Both the position numbers and the translations under genes were made by a program. From Volutella citrinella (lineage: Eukaryota; Ascomycota; Sordariomycetes; Hypocreales; Nectriaceae), in contig JAWZSP010000004.1 of the NCBI GenBank assembly GCA_034401135.1, positions 1,612,001 to 1,676,000 of the forward strand: a stretch of DNA of 64,000 nt, in the 5' to 3' direction. Below are positions 12,527 to 23,432 of this stretch, piece by piece. Each line of letters opens with the position of its first letter. Positions within the stretch are counted from its first letter, which is position 1. The notes below the pieces were generated by a model. That model saw only the letters and a program-made list of their open reading frames with translations, ran no database searches and was not told the origin of the DNA.

Positions 12527-13623
12527 AAACTACATCACCAGCTTGGGCGATGAAATTTCACTACACGTTCCGCCCAATGAGAACATCAACTGCTATTTTA
12601 CCTCTTCAGCTCAGCGAATGAGGTCATCGTTTAATCATGGATTCAACACTTGTTAAGAAAGGACGGATCGGGTTATCCGCCCTGGCATTGTATACTGGGC
12701 GTGCTTCAGGTTGACATAGAAACGGGGCAAAGACATTGCGGGTAGCATGGCAAAGGCGTTGCAGCATCACCAAACTCGTGCATGGCTTGGAGGATTTGCA
12801 CAGAGTATGAAAGCATGGACAAGGGATGGAATTGGAGCGTTAAAGGACGGGTGCGGAGTTTTGAGAGTTATCCACGTACCCATTTTGCGTCAGGCGCACC
12901 CTGGCTTTGACTTTGGCTTTGGTCGCTGGTGGCTAGGTCCCTACAGAGCCCCTACCTGCTGGTATTACTTACTGGTAGTACTGCGAGTAGTATTGTTGGT
13001 GGGGAAAGACGGGCTTTTGATATGACTACTAGCTACTAGTATAATACCAGAGATGCGATGCCCTGTAGAGTCATCTAAAGTGGCATCGTGGTTTGGCATC
13101 GAGAATCTGGCGACTCCGAGTCCAAGACACCAGCTGTGAGGGCAACCACATCAGGCAATCATCACCCAACTGTCTCATGTCTGCGCTGGCTGGGTGGCAG
13201 GGATTTCGCTCGCCGATTTGCACCGACATGGACCCACCGGAAAAGGGACTGCGCCGGAGTGTATTGACCCGACGCTCCCCGCCAACAACAATTGGCCTTC
13301 AAACCGCCCAAATGGACTGAAAAGTGGCTGGAAAAACTTGGACTGCCTGCAGGATTGTACAGAGATCCCAAAGGAACTTTTCTCGCTCGACAAGGGGCAC
13401 AGCACGGTCTCACGGGGGCGAGAGACGGCAGGAGTTCGGCGCACGAGGAACGTCACGTGTGGCTCAGCTAGACCTATTTGGGACTAGAACACTCCAACAA
13501 GCTTGCTCCCAACGCTCAACACCGCGATTTTTCTGAGCTTTGCCCAGCCAATTTGTCGCTAGATTTCCCGACAACATCCTGACCATCTCCCCGACTGTCT
13601 AGAGGCATCACCAAACTCTCGCG
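12527..13623. other. Intergenic between Cdc4-like and PDH E1-alpha genes
   Basis: About 1.1 kb holding the 3' UTR of the F-box gene and the promoter of the pyruvate dehydrogenase gene. Nothing else recognisable. Confidence 0.45.
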
Positions 13624-15115
13624 ATGCTGTCCCGAGCCCTTCGAGCACCCCGAGCGCTGCCTCTGCGCGCTCGGATGGCCGCCCCCGTCTCCATTGCCTC
13701 CCGCTCTGTCACCACCGACGCTGCCTCTGCGTCCCTGAGCCACTCTGTCCCCGAGGTATGTTCCGATGCGCTGTTTCCCAGCAACAATCAACCTCCGCAC
13801 CAAGAACCCCCCTCAATCCCATCCGGAAGGCCACCATTGCTGGCAGAAACCTGTGACTGACCATTTATTCAGTCCGACGACGAGCCCTTCACCATCAACC
13901 TCAGCGATGAGAGCTTCGAGACCTACGAGCTGGACCCTCCCCCTTACACCCTGGAGGTCACCAAGAAGGACCTGAAGCAGATGTACTCTGACATGGTCAC
14001 CATCCGGTAAGCAATGGCCCTGATGCACTACGACCGAGTGTTTTGTGGGCTAACGACGCCGGTATACAGACAGATGGAGATGGCGTCCGACCGCCTCTAC
14101 AAGGAGAAGAAGATCCGTGGTTTCTGCCATCTGTCTACTGGTCAGGAGGCCGTTGCTGTCGGTATTGAGCATGCCATCACCAAGCTTGACGATGTCATCA
14201 CCGCCTACCGATGCCACGGTTTCGCTCTGATGCGTGGTGGCACCGTCCGATCCATCATCGGTGAGCTGCTCGGCCGCCGTGAAGGTATCGCCTACGGCAA
14301 GGGTGGTTCCATGCACATGTTCACCAAGGGCTTCTACGGTGGTAACGGTATCGTCGGCGCTCAGGTCCCCGTCGGTGCCGGTCTGGCTTTCGCCCACAAG
14401 TACGAGGGCCGCAAGAACGCCAGCATCATCCTCTACGGTGATGGTGCCAGCAACCAGGGCCAGGTCTTTGAGGCCTTCAACATGGCCAAGCTCTGGAACC
14501 TCCCCGCCCTGTTCGGTTGTGAGAGTAAGTGATGTCCCGACAGCATGGTTGCGATGACAGTCGTCGTCCTGGTTTGGGGGCTCTGACTAACGGCATCATC
14601 CAGACAACAAGTACGGCATGGGTACCTCTGCTGCCCGCTCGTCTGCCCTGACCGACTACTACAAGCGTGGCCAGTACATCCCTGGTCTCAAGGTCAACGG
14701 CATGGACGTCCTGGCTGTTAAGGCCGCCGTCAAGTACGGCAAGGAGTTCACTGCTGCCGACAAGGGACCCCTCGTCCTCGAGTACGTTACCTACCGCTAT
14801 GGTGGTCACTCTATGTCCGACCCCGGCACCACCTACCGAACCCGTGAGGAGATCCAGCGCATGCGCTCGACCAACGACCCTATTGCCGGACTTAAGCAGA
14901 AGATCCTGGACTGGGAGGTCACCACCGAGGACGAGCTCAAGAAGATTGACAAGGAGGCTCGTGCTCACGTCAACGAGGAGGTTGCCATTGCCGAGGCCAT
15001 GGCCGTCCCCGAGGCCAAGCCCCAGATTCTCTTTGAGGACATCTACGTGCCCGGCAGCGAGCCCCAGTACATCCGCGGCCGAACCACCGAGGAGAACTAC
15101 TACTTCAACCAGTAG
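13624..15115 (+). CDS. PDA1: Pyruvate dehydrogenase E1 component subunit alpha, mitochondrial
   Basis: Four exons: 13624-13755, 13873-14006, 14070-14524 and 14604-15115, giving 410 residues, the usual fungal length. Residues 1 to about 35 are Arg/Ala/Ser-rich without acidic residues, a mitochondrial presequence. The thiamine-diphosphate motif is [17 protein letters not shown], followed by the substrate-channel sequence [11 protein letters not shown], which is rebuilt exactly across the third intron. The phospho-loop [17 protein letters not shown] keeps the site-1 Ser; the site-2 Ser of animals is Thr here. With E1-beta it decarboxylates pyruvate and acetylates lipoyl-E2 in the matrix. Codon use is strongly biased to C-ending codons, as expected for a highly expressed gene. 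Confidence 0.97.
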
Positions 15116-15563
15116 AGAGGGGAGCTGGAGCTGGAGCTGGGCTGCATTTATCCTATAATGATTCCTGCACTTGTTGCTGACTGTAATATAAACCATGATT
15201 AGAGGGCTGGAATATTTACTGCCTACCAAACAGTGGACTAGGGCCAAAGAGCCAGAGTATGTTTTCCATGTCACTTTGGATTGTCTGTCCCATTGCATTG
15301 AATCGTCATTGGTCAAATAGCGCCGGATAAGGCCATGCCGTGACGATGGCCTGGACGTATCCGTTCCGGGCTTTCCCGTACGATTCTGTGACCACCCGCG
15401 ACGGTATAACTCCACTAATAACGGATCTGTTGCCTGGGCTGCCTGGACACCTAGGCAGGGGTTGACCAGGCCCCAGTCACGCACGTGACCCGCGTCGCGT
15501 CTTGGTCTTTCGAGCGCTGGTCGCGAAATCCACTTAACGCGATTCTGCCTGGTGGCGCGCGTC
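15116..15563. other. Intergenic, PDH 3' end and ligase promoter
   Basis: 448 bp between two co-oriented genes. It contains a GAGCTG triplication just after the PDH stop (15119-15138), a CACGTGAC E-box-like site at 15483-15490 and the ACGCG cluster listed separately. Confidence 0.5.
15491..15541. promoter_or_regulatory. Cluster of three ACGCG (MCB-like) cores upstream of DNA ligase
   Basis: Two CGCGT cores in tandem at 15491-15500 (ACGCG on the minus strand) and one ACGCG at 15537-15541. ACGCG is the core of the MluI cell-cycle box bound by MBF in yeasts, which drives G1/S expression of DNA replication genes including DNA ligase. Position just upstream of the first ATG fits. Function here is inference. 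Confidence 0.4.
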
Positions 15564-15716
15564 ATGCAGAGAGCAAGTATAGGCTGTTGCTGCAGCTTCG
15601 CCATTGCCTCTCCCCTTCTGCTTATCTCACAAGCAGGTCCCAGGGCGCTTGCTGTACATTCTCTGCGCAATATTTCCACCTCATCTTTGTTTGTCTCGAC
15701 TCGGAAACGAAGAGCA
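15564..15716 (+). other. In-frame N-terminal extension of DNA ligase resembling a mitochondrial presequence
   Basis: From ATG 15564 the frame runs without a stop into the conserved ligase start (ATG 15717), adding 51 residues. The stretch has no Asp or Glu, several Arg and many Ser/Ala/Leu, and ends STRKRRA, as in a cleavable matrix presequence. Yeast Cdc9 makes its mitochondrial form from exactly such an upstream in-frame ATG. Both ATGs have G at -3; only the second has G at +4, which would favour leaky scanning to the nuclear start. Confidence 0.7.
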
Positions 15717-18582
15717 ATGGCGCCGAAGCAAGCGACGTTGGGGTATGTCAAGCCAAGCCAGAGCACGATAGGGTGTGTGGAGGATGAGGTGCGGTGCGAT
15801 TGAGAAGCATTACTGACATCGGGGGCCTTCTGTAGCAAGTTCTTTGGGGCCAAGGGCGCGGTGCCGCCTCGGCAGAGCAAGCTGTCCTTCAGCACCAAGG
15901 CCAAGAAGGAAGATGCTTCTGAGCCTGCAGAGGACGAGGACGCAAGCACCAAGGAGAACTCGGATCCGGACAAGGGTAGGACAGCCTACCACCATCCTCA
16001 CTCGCAGCCTCGACTTATAATTCTAGTAGATTCCAAGAAGCGAACACGAGCGAACGAGGACGGACCGGAAGCGGCGTCTCCCGTCAAGAAGGAGGATGCC
16101 GGGGACGACAGTGATGGACCAGTGACCAAGAGGGCGCGGCGCACACGTCGTGATCGGGTCGAAGACGAAGAAGATGAGGAGACTGAAGACGCTGTAAAGG
16201 TCGAGAAGAAGGCGTCACCAGCCAAGAGACGGAGGAGTCGGTCGCCAAACGCCAAGTCACCAGCCAAGCCAAGCACGAAGGCGAGTGCGACTGTGAAGAA
16301 AGAGCCGTCAGCGGACGAGTCCGCACCAGAAGCAAAGGAGGAAGCTTCGGCATCTGCATCAGAAGCGGAGGAGGACGCCGAGGATGAGAAGCCAGAGGTT
16401 ACCGCCAAGGCCCGCCAAAAGGTGCAGACGACGCTCAAAGCCAAGGGCAAGGACCCGTATCCCGACTGGAAGCCTGGCTCGCCTGTCCCTTACGCTGCGC
16501 TCTGCACGACTTTTTCCCTCATCGAAATGACTACAAAGCGACTGATAATCATGGAACATTGCTCACTGTTCCTGCGTCAGGTCATGCGCCTGACCCCCGA
16601 CGACCTGCTCCCCACTGTGTTGCTCATGGTCAACAAGCTTGCCCCGGACTATGCCGGCATTGAGCTTGGCATTGGCGAGTCTTTGATCATGAAGGCTATT
16701 GGAGAGACGACCGGCAGAAGTCTGCAAGTCATCAAGGCTGACCAGAAGGAAATTGGCGACCTGGGCCTAGTTGCTGTCAAATCGCGATCGACGCAGCCGA
16801 CCATGTTCAAGCCGAAGCCTCTTACCATCAGGGGCGTGCATCAGGGCCTGATGAACATTGCTACCGTCACCGGCAATGGCGCCCAGGGCAGAAAGGTTGA
16901 CGGCATAAAGAAACTGCTCTCTGCATCCGACGCGCACAATGTGGGCAAGGTTGATATCAACAAGGACAAGGGAGGGCCGAGCGAGGCCAAGTTCATCATC
17001 CGATTCTTGGAAGGAAAGCTAAGACTAGGTCTGGCTGAGAAGACAGTGCTGGTCTCCCTGGCGCAGGCAGCTGTCTGCCATGAGGCTGATCTCAAGGGCA
17101 AACTGCCCAGCATATCCGAGATGGAGAAGGGCGAATCGGTCCTCAAGACTGTCTACAGGTAGGTGTCCACACGACGGCGAATGTGTGTGATGGGGGCTAA
17201 TGAATCAAACTAGCGAGCTTCCAAGCTACGATGTTATCATCCCTGCCATTCTGGAGCACGGCGTCACGAAGCTACGTGACTGCTGCAAGCTCCGACCTGG
17301 CGTGCCGTTGAAGCCAATGTTGGCCAAGCCGACCAAGGCCATTACAGAGGTCCTGGACCGCTTTGACGGACAGACGTTTACGTGCGAATACAAGTACGAC
17401 GGTGAGCGAGCACAGATCCACTACGTGTCCAAAGATGCGCCACAGGAACTCAGCCAGGCGTCTCAAGGGGCGGCCAAGGAAGCCGCTGGCGGAGTTGCTA
17501 GCATCTTCTCCCGGAACTCGGAAGATTTGTCCAAGAAGTATCCCGATATCCTGGCCAAGCTGCACACCTGGATCAAGCCAGACACCAAGAGCTTCGTGCT
17601 GGATTGCGAGACGGTGGCGTGGGATGTTGATGAGAAGAAGGTGCTGCCATTCCAGCAGCTCATGACGCGCAAGAAGAAGGACGTCAAGATTGAGGACGTC
17701 AAGGTCAAGGTGTGCGTCTTTGCCTTCGACCTGCTCTACCTCAACGGGGAAGCGGTTGTCGAAAAGTCCCTGCGTGAGCGACGTGAGCTCCTGCACGAGT
17801 CATTCACCCCCGTCGAGGGCGAGTTTGCCCACGCCACATCCATGGACGGCCAGGAGCTCGAGGAGATCCAGGTGTTCCTTGACGAAAGTGTCAAGGCGTC
17901 GTGCGAGGGCCTCATGGTGAAGATGTTGGACGGCACCGAGAGTGGATACGAGCCTAGCAAACGCAGCCGAAACTGGCTCAAGGTAAGAGAAGAGACCTGA
18001 CCCGTCCCAGGACACTTTTGGGGCGTTACTGATACGGGGGTATAGATCAAGAAGGATTACCTCTCTGGCGTCGGCGACTCACTTGACCTCGTTGTTCTCG
18101 GCGCCTACTACGGCAAGGGCAAGCGAACGTCGGTCTATGGCGCGTTCCTGCTGGCGTGCTACAATCCCAATAACGAAACGTACGAGACGGTCTGCAACAT
18201 TGGCACCGGTTTCTCGGAGCAGGTCCTCGAGGACCTGCACAAGCAGCTCTCGGCCATCACCATCGACCGGGCCAAGCCCTTCTACTCGCACTCGTCGGGC
18301 GGGCAGCACCAGCCCGACGTCTGGTTCGAGCCCCGCTACGTGTGGGAGGTCAAGACGGCCGACCTCACCCTCAGCCCGCGCTACAAGGCCGGGGCCAAGG
18401 AGGGCGTCGACCCGTCGGGCGACAAGGGCATCAGCCTGCGCTTCCCGCGCTTCATCCGCATACGCGACGACAAGAAGCCTGACGCCGCTACCTCGAGCCG
18501 CCAGGTTGCTGACATGTACCGCAAGCAGGAGAGCGTGGCCAAGAACAAGGGGCCCGCGGTGGATGACGACTTTGAGTACTGA
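15564..18582 (+). CDS. CDC9: ATP-dependent DNA ligase I (Cdc9 type), nuclear and probably mitochondrial forms
   Basis: Exons: 15564 (or 15717)-15742, 15836-15975, 16030-17158, 17214-17982 and 18046-18582. The short form has 866 residues, the long form 917. The N-terminal PIP box QATLGKFF, which docks the enzyme on PCNA, is assembled across the first intron. An acidic/basic disordered region follows, then the DNA-binding domain (from about residue 190 of the short form), the adenylation domain with catalytic Lys492 in EYKYDGERAQIH, and the OB-fold with LTLSPRYKAG and GISLRFPRFIRIRDDKKP (motif VI region). It seals Okazaki-fragment and repair nicks. The 54-nt intron 15976-16029 is a multiple of three and stop-free, so its retention would add 18 residues; I treat it as spliced because its ends are GT-AG and it interrupts a Lys/Asp-rich run. 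Confidence 0.93.
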
Positions 18583-18995
18583 TGATGTATGCGGGGAGGC
18601 TTGCTTGTTGTCGATAGTTTACGGATGCTCATCCCGAGCAACAAAGTTGGGAGGTCTGAACGGAGTTGGAGGTCATTGTTCACTTATATACTCTCTACTT
18701 ATCATGGCCACCTTGCGCAATGCATTACGAGCATCAGTTTGAAATGGGAGAGAGGATGATACCCATTCGGTGCATTTGGTCGCGGTTGTGACACTGCGAA
18801 AGCTAAATCCCAGCAAATGACCAAGGTAGGGCAATCGGAAAGTCAAGCAAAAAAACCGGAATCTTGGATTATCATATGGTCAGTCTCTGGTTGAGAGCGC
18901 TGTTTGCCTTTGGCGACAACATCAATCCATGGACCCAAAAATGGAGGAAAGTGCAAAAAGATAAGCCGCGCTTGTGCTCATTCGTTTATAGGAAT

Positions 18996-19081
18996 AGCCC
19001 GACGTGGGGGTCGAACCCACAGCCTTGAGATGTGTGTACTCTGGTAAGAGTCTCACGCTCTACCGATTGAGCTAGCCGGGC
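18996..19081 (-). tRNA. tRNA-Lys(CUU) with a 13-nt intron
   Basis: The reverse complement begins GCCCGGCTAGCTCAATCGG and ends in GTCGGGC plus discriminator T. Acceptor stems GCCCGGC/GTCGGGC pair with one G-T. D-arm GCTC...GAGC, anticodon stem TGAGA/TCTCA, loop CTCTTA with anticodon CTT, then a 13-nt insertion directly after position 37, and T-arm GTGGGTTCGACCCCCAC. Mature length without the intron is 73 nt. It lies alone between the ligase and chloride-channel genes. Confidence 0.93.
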
Positions 19082-19239
19082 GAGGCTTGCATTTGTTGGA
19101 GATGCAGGCTCGGAATGGAATCTATACAGGGCTCACGGACGCTTAGCCTCAAAAACAGAGCTTGACCCTTCCAGCTTTCCAAGTTGCCTAAGTAGCTGTG
19201 GGCCATGCCTCCGGGAATATCCAAAAAATGAGATTATTT

Positions 19240-22200
19240 CTATAACATGGGTGATCGCGCACCAAGACTATCTAAATCATCTGCCTCGTCCCCTCGAAGC
19301 AGTCCCCGGTTCTCTCTGTCGTCCGGGTCCTCACCAAAAGCATCCGTGATACCCGTCTCTATGCCGTCCGTCCTGGCTGGCAGGCTGCTGGTACGGCGAG
19401 TCTCATCAGCACCGTTGAGAACGTACCAGACGTCCTTCTTGGTTAGCAGGCCCTGGAGCGCGCCCCGGTCGGTGAATAGCACATAGCGCAGTCCGAGTTT
19501 TTGAAAGTAGCTCACAACTAAGTGAAGGCCGGTATGCGACGGCAACGTGAGAGGAGTCTGGTCCATCCAGGGCCGCAGGTCGAGCGTTGTCCGCGGGTCC
19601 GCCATAGGCTGGTGGGAGAAGAAGGCTTCAGTATCCGGGGGCAGGGACCGGGGCGCCTGCGATGATGCCTGGAGATTGTACGCGAGCTCGGCGCGAGAGA
19701 TGTAGCCCAGTAGGATGGCCTCGCGCGGATCTGATATAACGGGGAATCCGCGGTAGGGGTGCATCTCGAGGACCGTTGTCAGCGAAGCAATGGTGTGGCC
19801 CGTGGCGGTCAGGACTACGAGATCCTCGATACGGGTCACGATCTGAGAGGCTGGGATGTCGGGGATGCTATCGCCACGCTCGTCGCTGTTGTCGAGGAAC
19901 GGGTACTCGTTGAAATGAATCCAAGCTTCGTAGATGCCATGACGAGAGAAGGCATCTCCCACCCACTTGGCCACCATGACGGCAATCATGATTGGCAGAA
20001 CATATGTAAGAGCGCCAGTCAGTTCAAACATGATGACAATGATGGAGACGGTCATGCGCGTGACGCCAGCTAGGGCAGCCGCTGCTCCGACAATGGCATA
20101 TGTGCCCGGAGTGACGCAGGGGACGTCGGGCTCGCACGAGGCGAAGAGGAAGAAGCCTGGCGCGTTGGTGACCCAGATTTCGGTGATGATGCCCACAGCG
20201 CGTCCCCCGAGGGCGCCGATGGCCATGGAAGGCAGCAGGATTCCCGCAGGGATCTGAAGCCCGAACGTGATGACTGTCAGGAAGAAGCCGACGACGGCGG
20301 CGAAGATGAGGAGAATGATAGTGCTCGCTGAGGCGGCACCGGTCCTGCAGAGACCAATGGGGTCAAGGCCAACCGGATCGTCAACAACCTGAGTACATTC
20401 TGTGAATAGGTTCTTGACAAGCTCTGAAGCCTGGAGCTTCATGTAAAAGTTGGGGTAGTTGATGAGGGCCGTCAACAAGGCTACGGAAATAACCTGGGTG
20501 ACGGGCCCAGGCAGCCAAGGGTTGGCCTTCTTCCACCTGGCAACGGCCATGTTGGCCTTGATAAAGAAAGCCCCGTAGATGCCCTGCGCCCTGGTTAGTA
20601 GCCGCTTTGTCATGGAGATTGGGATGGGGGTTCCGCCGCAACGTACGCCAAAGACACCAAGCAAGATGTAAGGCAGCAGCTCAAATCGGTGCCAGTCGAC
20701 GCTGTAATGCACCTGGAACAGCACTAGGTTGCCAGTCCGGAATGGGTCAAAGGCTTGAAGAACGCCGGCGGCTGTCATGGCACAGACAAAGCTCTGCCAC
20801 ATCGTCTTGTCAGGAAAATAGTATGCCAGTTGCTGTGACGAGTTAGCATCATGAAGCCGGACTGGCCGGTCGAGGGCACTGACCTCGAGGCTGAACAGGA
20901 CACCTCCAATGGGAGCACCAAATGCGACAGAGATGCCTGAAGCGGCCGCGGCTGAAATGATTTCTCGTTTGCGAGCTAAAGAAAATACTTAGCATGGCCT
21001 GGTCTCGAGACTTGAGACGTATCCTGGCTGCTCTTACCTTCATTGTCATTTAAGCTGTGGAAGAGTTTGATGAAGAGGTTGGAGCAGCAGCACGCTACGT
21101 GGACGAGAGGTCCCTCCTTACCAAGCCACATGCCTGAAGCTGCAGCAAACACCTGGGATCGCTTAGTACATGAAGCTGCTTCGTGCCAAGGGAAATTGAC
21201 TCACGAGTCCAAGGGACTTGGTGATCAGGGTCCAAGTTCCCAAGAACCTCCTAATGACAAAGCCTCCAAGAAGAGTTTTGATCTCGGGCATACCGCTGTG
21301 TTTGGCGTAAATGGCATACTCTTGTACTAGAAGAGCCGCGAAATATGCGACAAGGACCTTTAGTAAGTTTGGTGTTAGTGACGCCTTGGGCGAATGAGCG
21401 GGTACACATGTGCATACCGAGAAGGAGACGAAAAAGAAGTATCCCGCGAACCACTTCCCCCCTGTTGACGTAATCCCCAACGCCTCGCTCCAAGGCTTCC
21501 ACCCATCGCACTCGGAGCCGCCACCGTAGCCGTAGCAGCAAAACGCTCGATTCAGGTAGAAGTGACCACCCTCTGGACCGCTGGAGCAGTACCCCAGCTT
21601 CAGGTCGCCAAGCCAGTCGGTCGTGATGTCGATGGCAGCAGCGATTGTACCGACGAGCATGCCGGTGAGGACCAGAACGATCCAGACCTGGCTGTCGTCC
21701 ACAAGCCGTTTCAAATACCCCTTGAGGCCCGGTGCGCCCAGGGAGAGGGCGCGGAGGCGTTGGCGCTCCTTGGTGTACTCGAAGATCCAGTCAATGGCTG
21801 TCAGATCCTCGTACGCGACGCGGCGACCCGGGCCTTCTGAGTACCAATCGAGCGGCACTCCATCCTTGGGAGGACCGGCGAACACATTGTGGGCGTTGAA
21901 GGGGCTGCGGGAAGACGCGCCGCCGCGGTAGCTGGGGACGGCGGGAGATGCGCCTCGAGAGGACGAGGATGCCTCGGGGTACGGCGATCGCGAGCCAGTG
22001 ATGGCGGAGATGATCCGAGCAGGGCCGGAGAGCATTGAAGGCCCTTGACGGCGTTTAAAGGACAGCGGCGTACCAAGGTCGCCGTGCAGAGGGTCGGACT
22101 CTAGGAGGTGGTGGTCGTGGCGGCGGGCTTGTGGGTGTGCGGTGTCATCGTTGTCGAGAAAGTCGAGTTCGTCGTGCTCGTCGTCGGAATTGGGCGTCGA

Positions 22201-22266
22201 ATGCGAAGATGATGAGATGGATACGTACGGGTCTTTCTGGTTGGCTCCAGCCATAGTGCCCGTCAT
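19240..22266 (-). CDS. GEF1: CLC-type chloride/proton antiporter, Gef1-like
   Basis: Six exons on the minus strand: 22266-21418, 21357-21205, 21152-21038, 20975-20884, 20832-20647 and 20583-19240, giving 912 residues (ATG 22254 is an alternative start). A disordered Ser-rich N-terminus of about 180 residues precedes the CLC core. The gate motif GKEGPLVHVACC carries the gating Glu346, and PIGGVLFSLE carries Glu403, 57 residues on, the spacing of the gating and proton glutamates in ClC-5; both being present indicates an antiporter rather than a channel. The fungal motif HSGMPEIKTLLGGFVIRRFL replaces the animal GSGIPE form. Two CBS domains lie in the C-terminal about 220 residues. Family members work in Golgi/endosomal acidification and copper loading. 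The intron 20584-20646 is 63 nt, in frame and stop-free. Confidence 0.93.
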
Positions 22267-23432
22267 ATCATGGTGCTCTCGTGACACGCGCAGCTTGATG
22301 TGGTGAGTTGCGACGGGAAGCTGTGCGGTCGTAGTTGCAGCGACGTACTGACGTGGAAGGTTCTCTTGAAGGGGCAATCAACTTGCCACACCAATAGGGT
22401 TGACCTGATGGGCAGGAGCTACCTGTAATTACTGCCTTATGCACTTAGGGTGGTGGTCCGGACTATAGGGGACAGGGCCCATGAGGGTACCCCTCCGAAT
22501 CCCTCCCGGCCCCTAATTTTAGAAGGTACTATAGATGGACGGTACCTGGGGCATGGACGACCTGGGACCCAGCAACGCCCTACAATCTCCTGCATTCATC
22601 TGCAAATCTGCCACGGTCCATGAATCGATCTAGCTGACCGGATTGCACATGAGACGAGGTCCGGAATGGCTATCTTTACATGCATTCTCAAGACGCCGAG
22701 CTTGGGATGAATGAGACCAGGCGGCGCTCCACCTGGCTGTGTTGGCGAGGTTCCTTTGGCAATGGCATCTTCTACGACGACACCTTGCATTTCGGGAATT
22801 GGAATTCATCGATCGATGTCCTCGCCCTGTGCGATTCCAAACAGCCGATCGAGGTCCCCATCGCCGGACGTTTAGCTGAGAGGGACCGGGAGGGGGAGGC
22901 AGCAACTCGCGAAAAGCGTCCATGGCCCGCGAGACTCGCCCACCATTGACTCGATGGCCGCCTTTGGGGAATACACGCGCAATCGAGAGGTGCTTCGCCG
23001 TGCTGACACCGGTGACGAGCACGGTTACCTTTGGCTAGAGGGCGGCGGGACGTCCCGGGGCCATGCTGATGGCGCAAGTGCCAAGTTTCAAGTTGATGCC
23101 AGGCGCAGTACGGCCGCAACGGCAACGGTGAGGATCTATGCAGCCCAGAGACCGATAGCAAGGGACCACGATGCCATGGGTTGGAAGACGTCATCATTCT
23201 ACGGGCAGTGGCTCGCTAGTCCAGGACGGGAGCTGCATGATGCATCTGGCCGAGCCTTACATTCCTCTGCGCCATCAATGTGCTTATACGAGACTTCACA
23301 GCCGGTTCCGAGACATGGCGCCATGCGTTTTATCCGAGATCGCACGAAAAAAGGGGTTACATCGGATGGCGTTTGCCTGATATGGTGGACGATGATCGGG
23401 ACTATCAATCTATGAAGCATCGCGGATGGCCT
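22267..23432. other. Intergenic between chloride antiporter and O-methyltransferase
   Basis: About 1.2 kb with the promoter of the CLC gene and the 3' end of the methyltransferase. Only short shadow frames. I looked for remains of an ATP-grasp ligase, expected next to mycosporine genes, and saw none. Confidence 0.5.

Noticed and set aside
14477..15973. 498-codon open frame on the minus strand
   Set aside because: It lies antisense to PDH E1-alpha exons and continues through the intergenic DNA into the ligase gene. Its length reflects the C-ending codon bias of the PDH gene; it has no family sequence.
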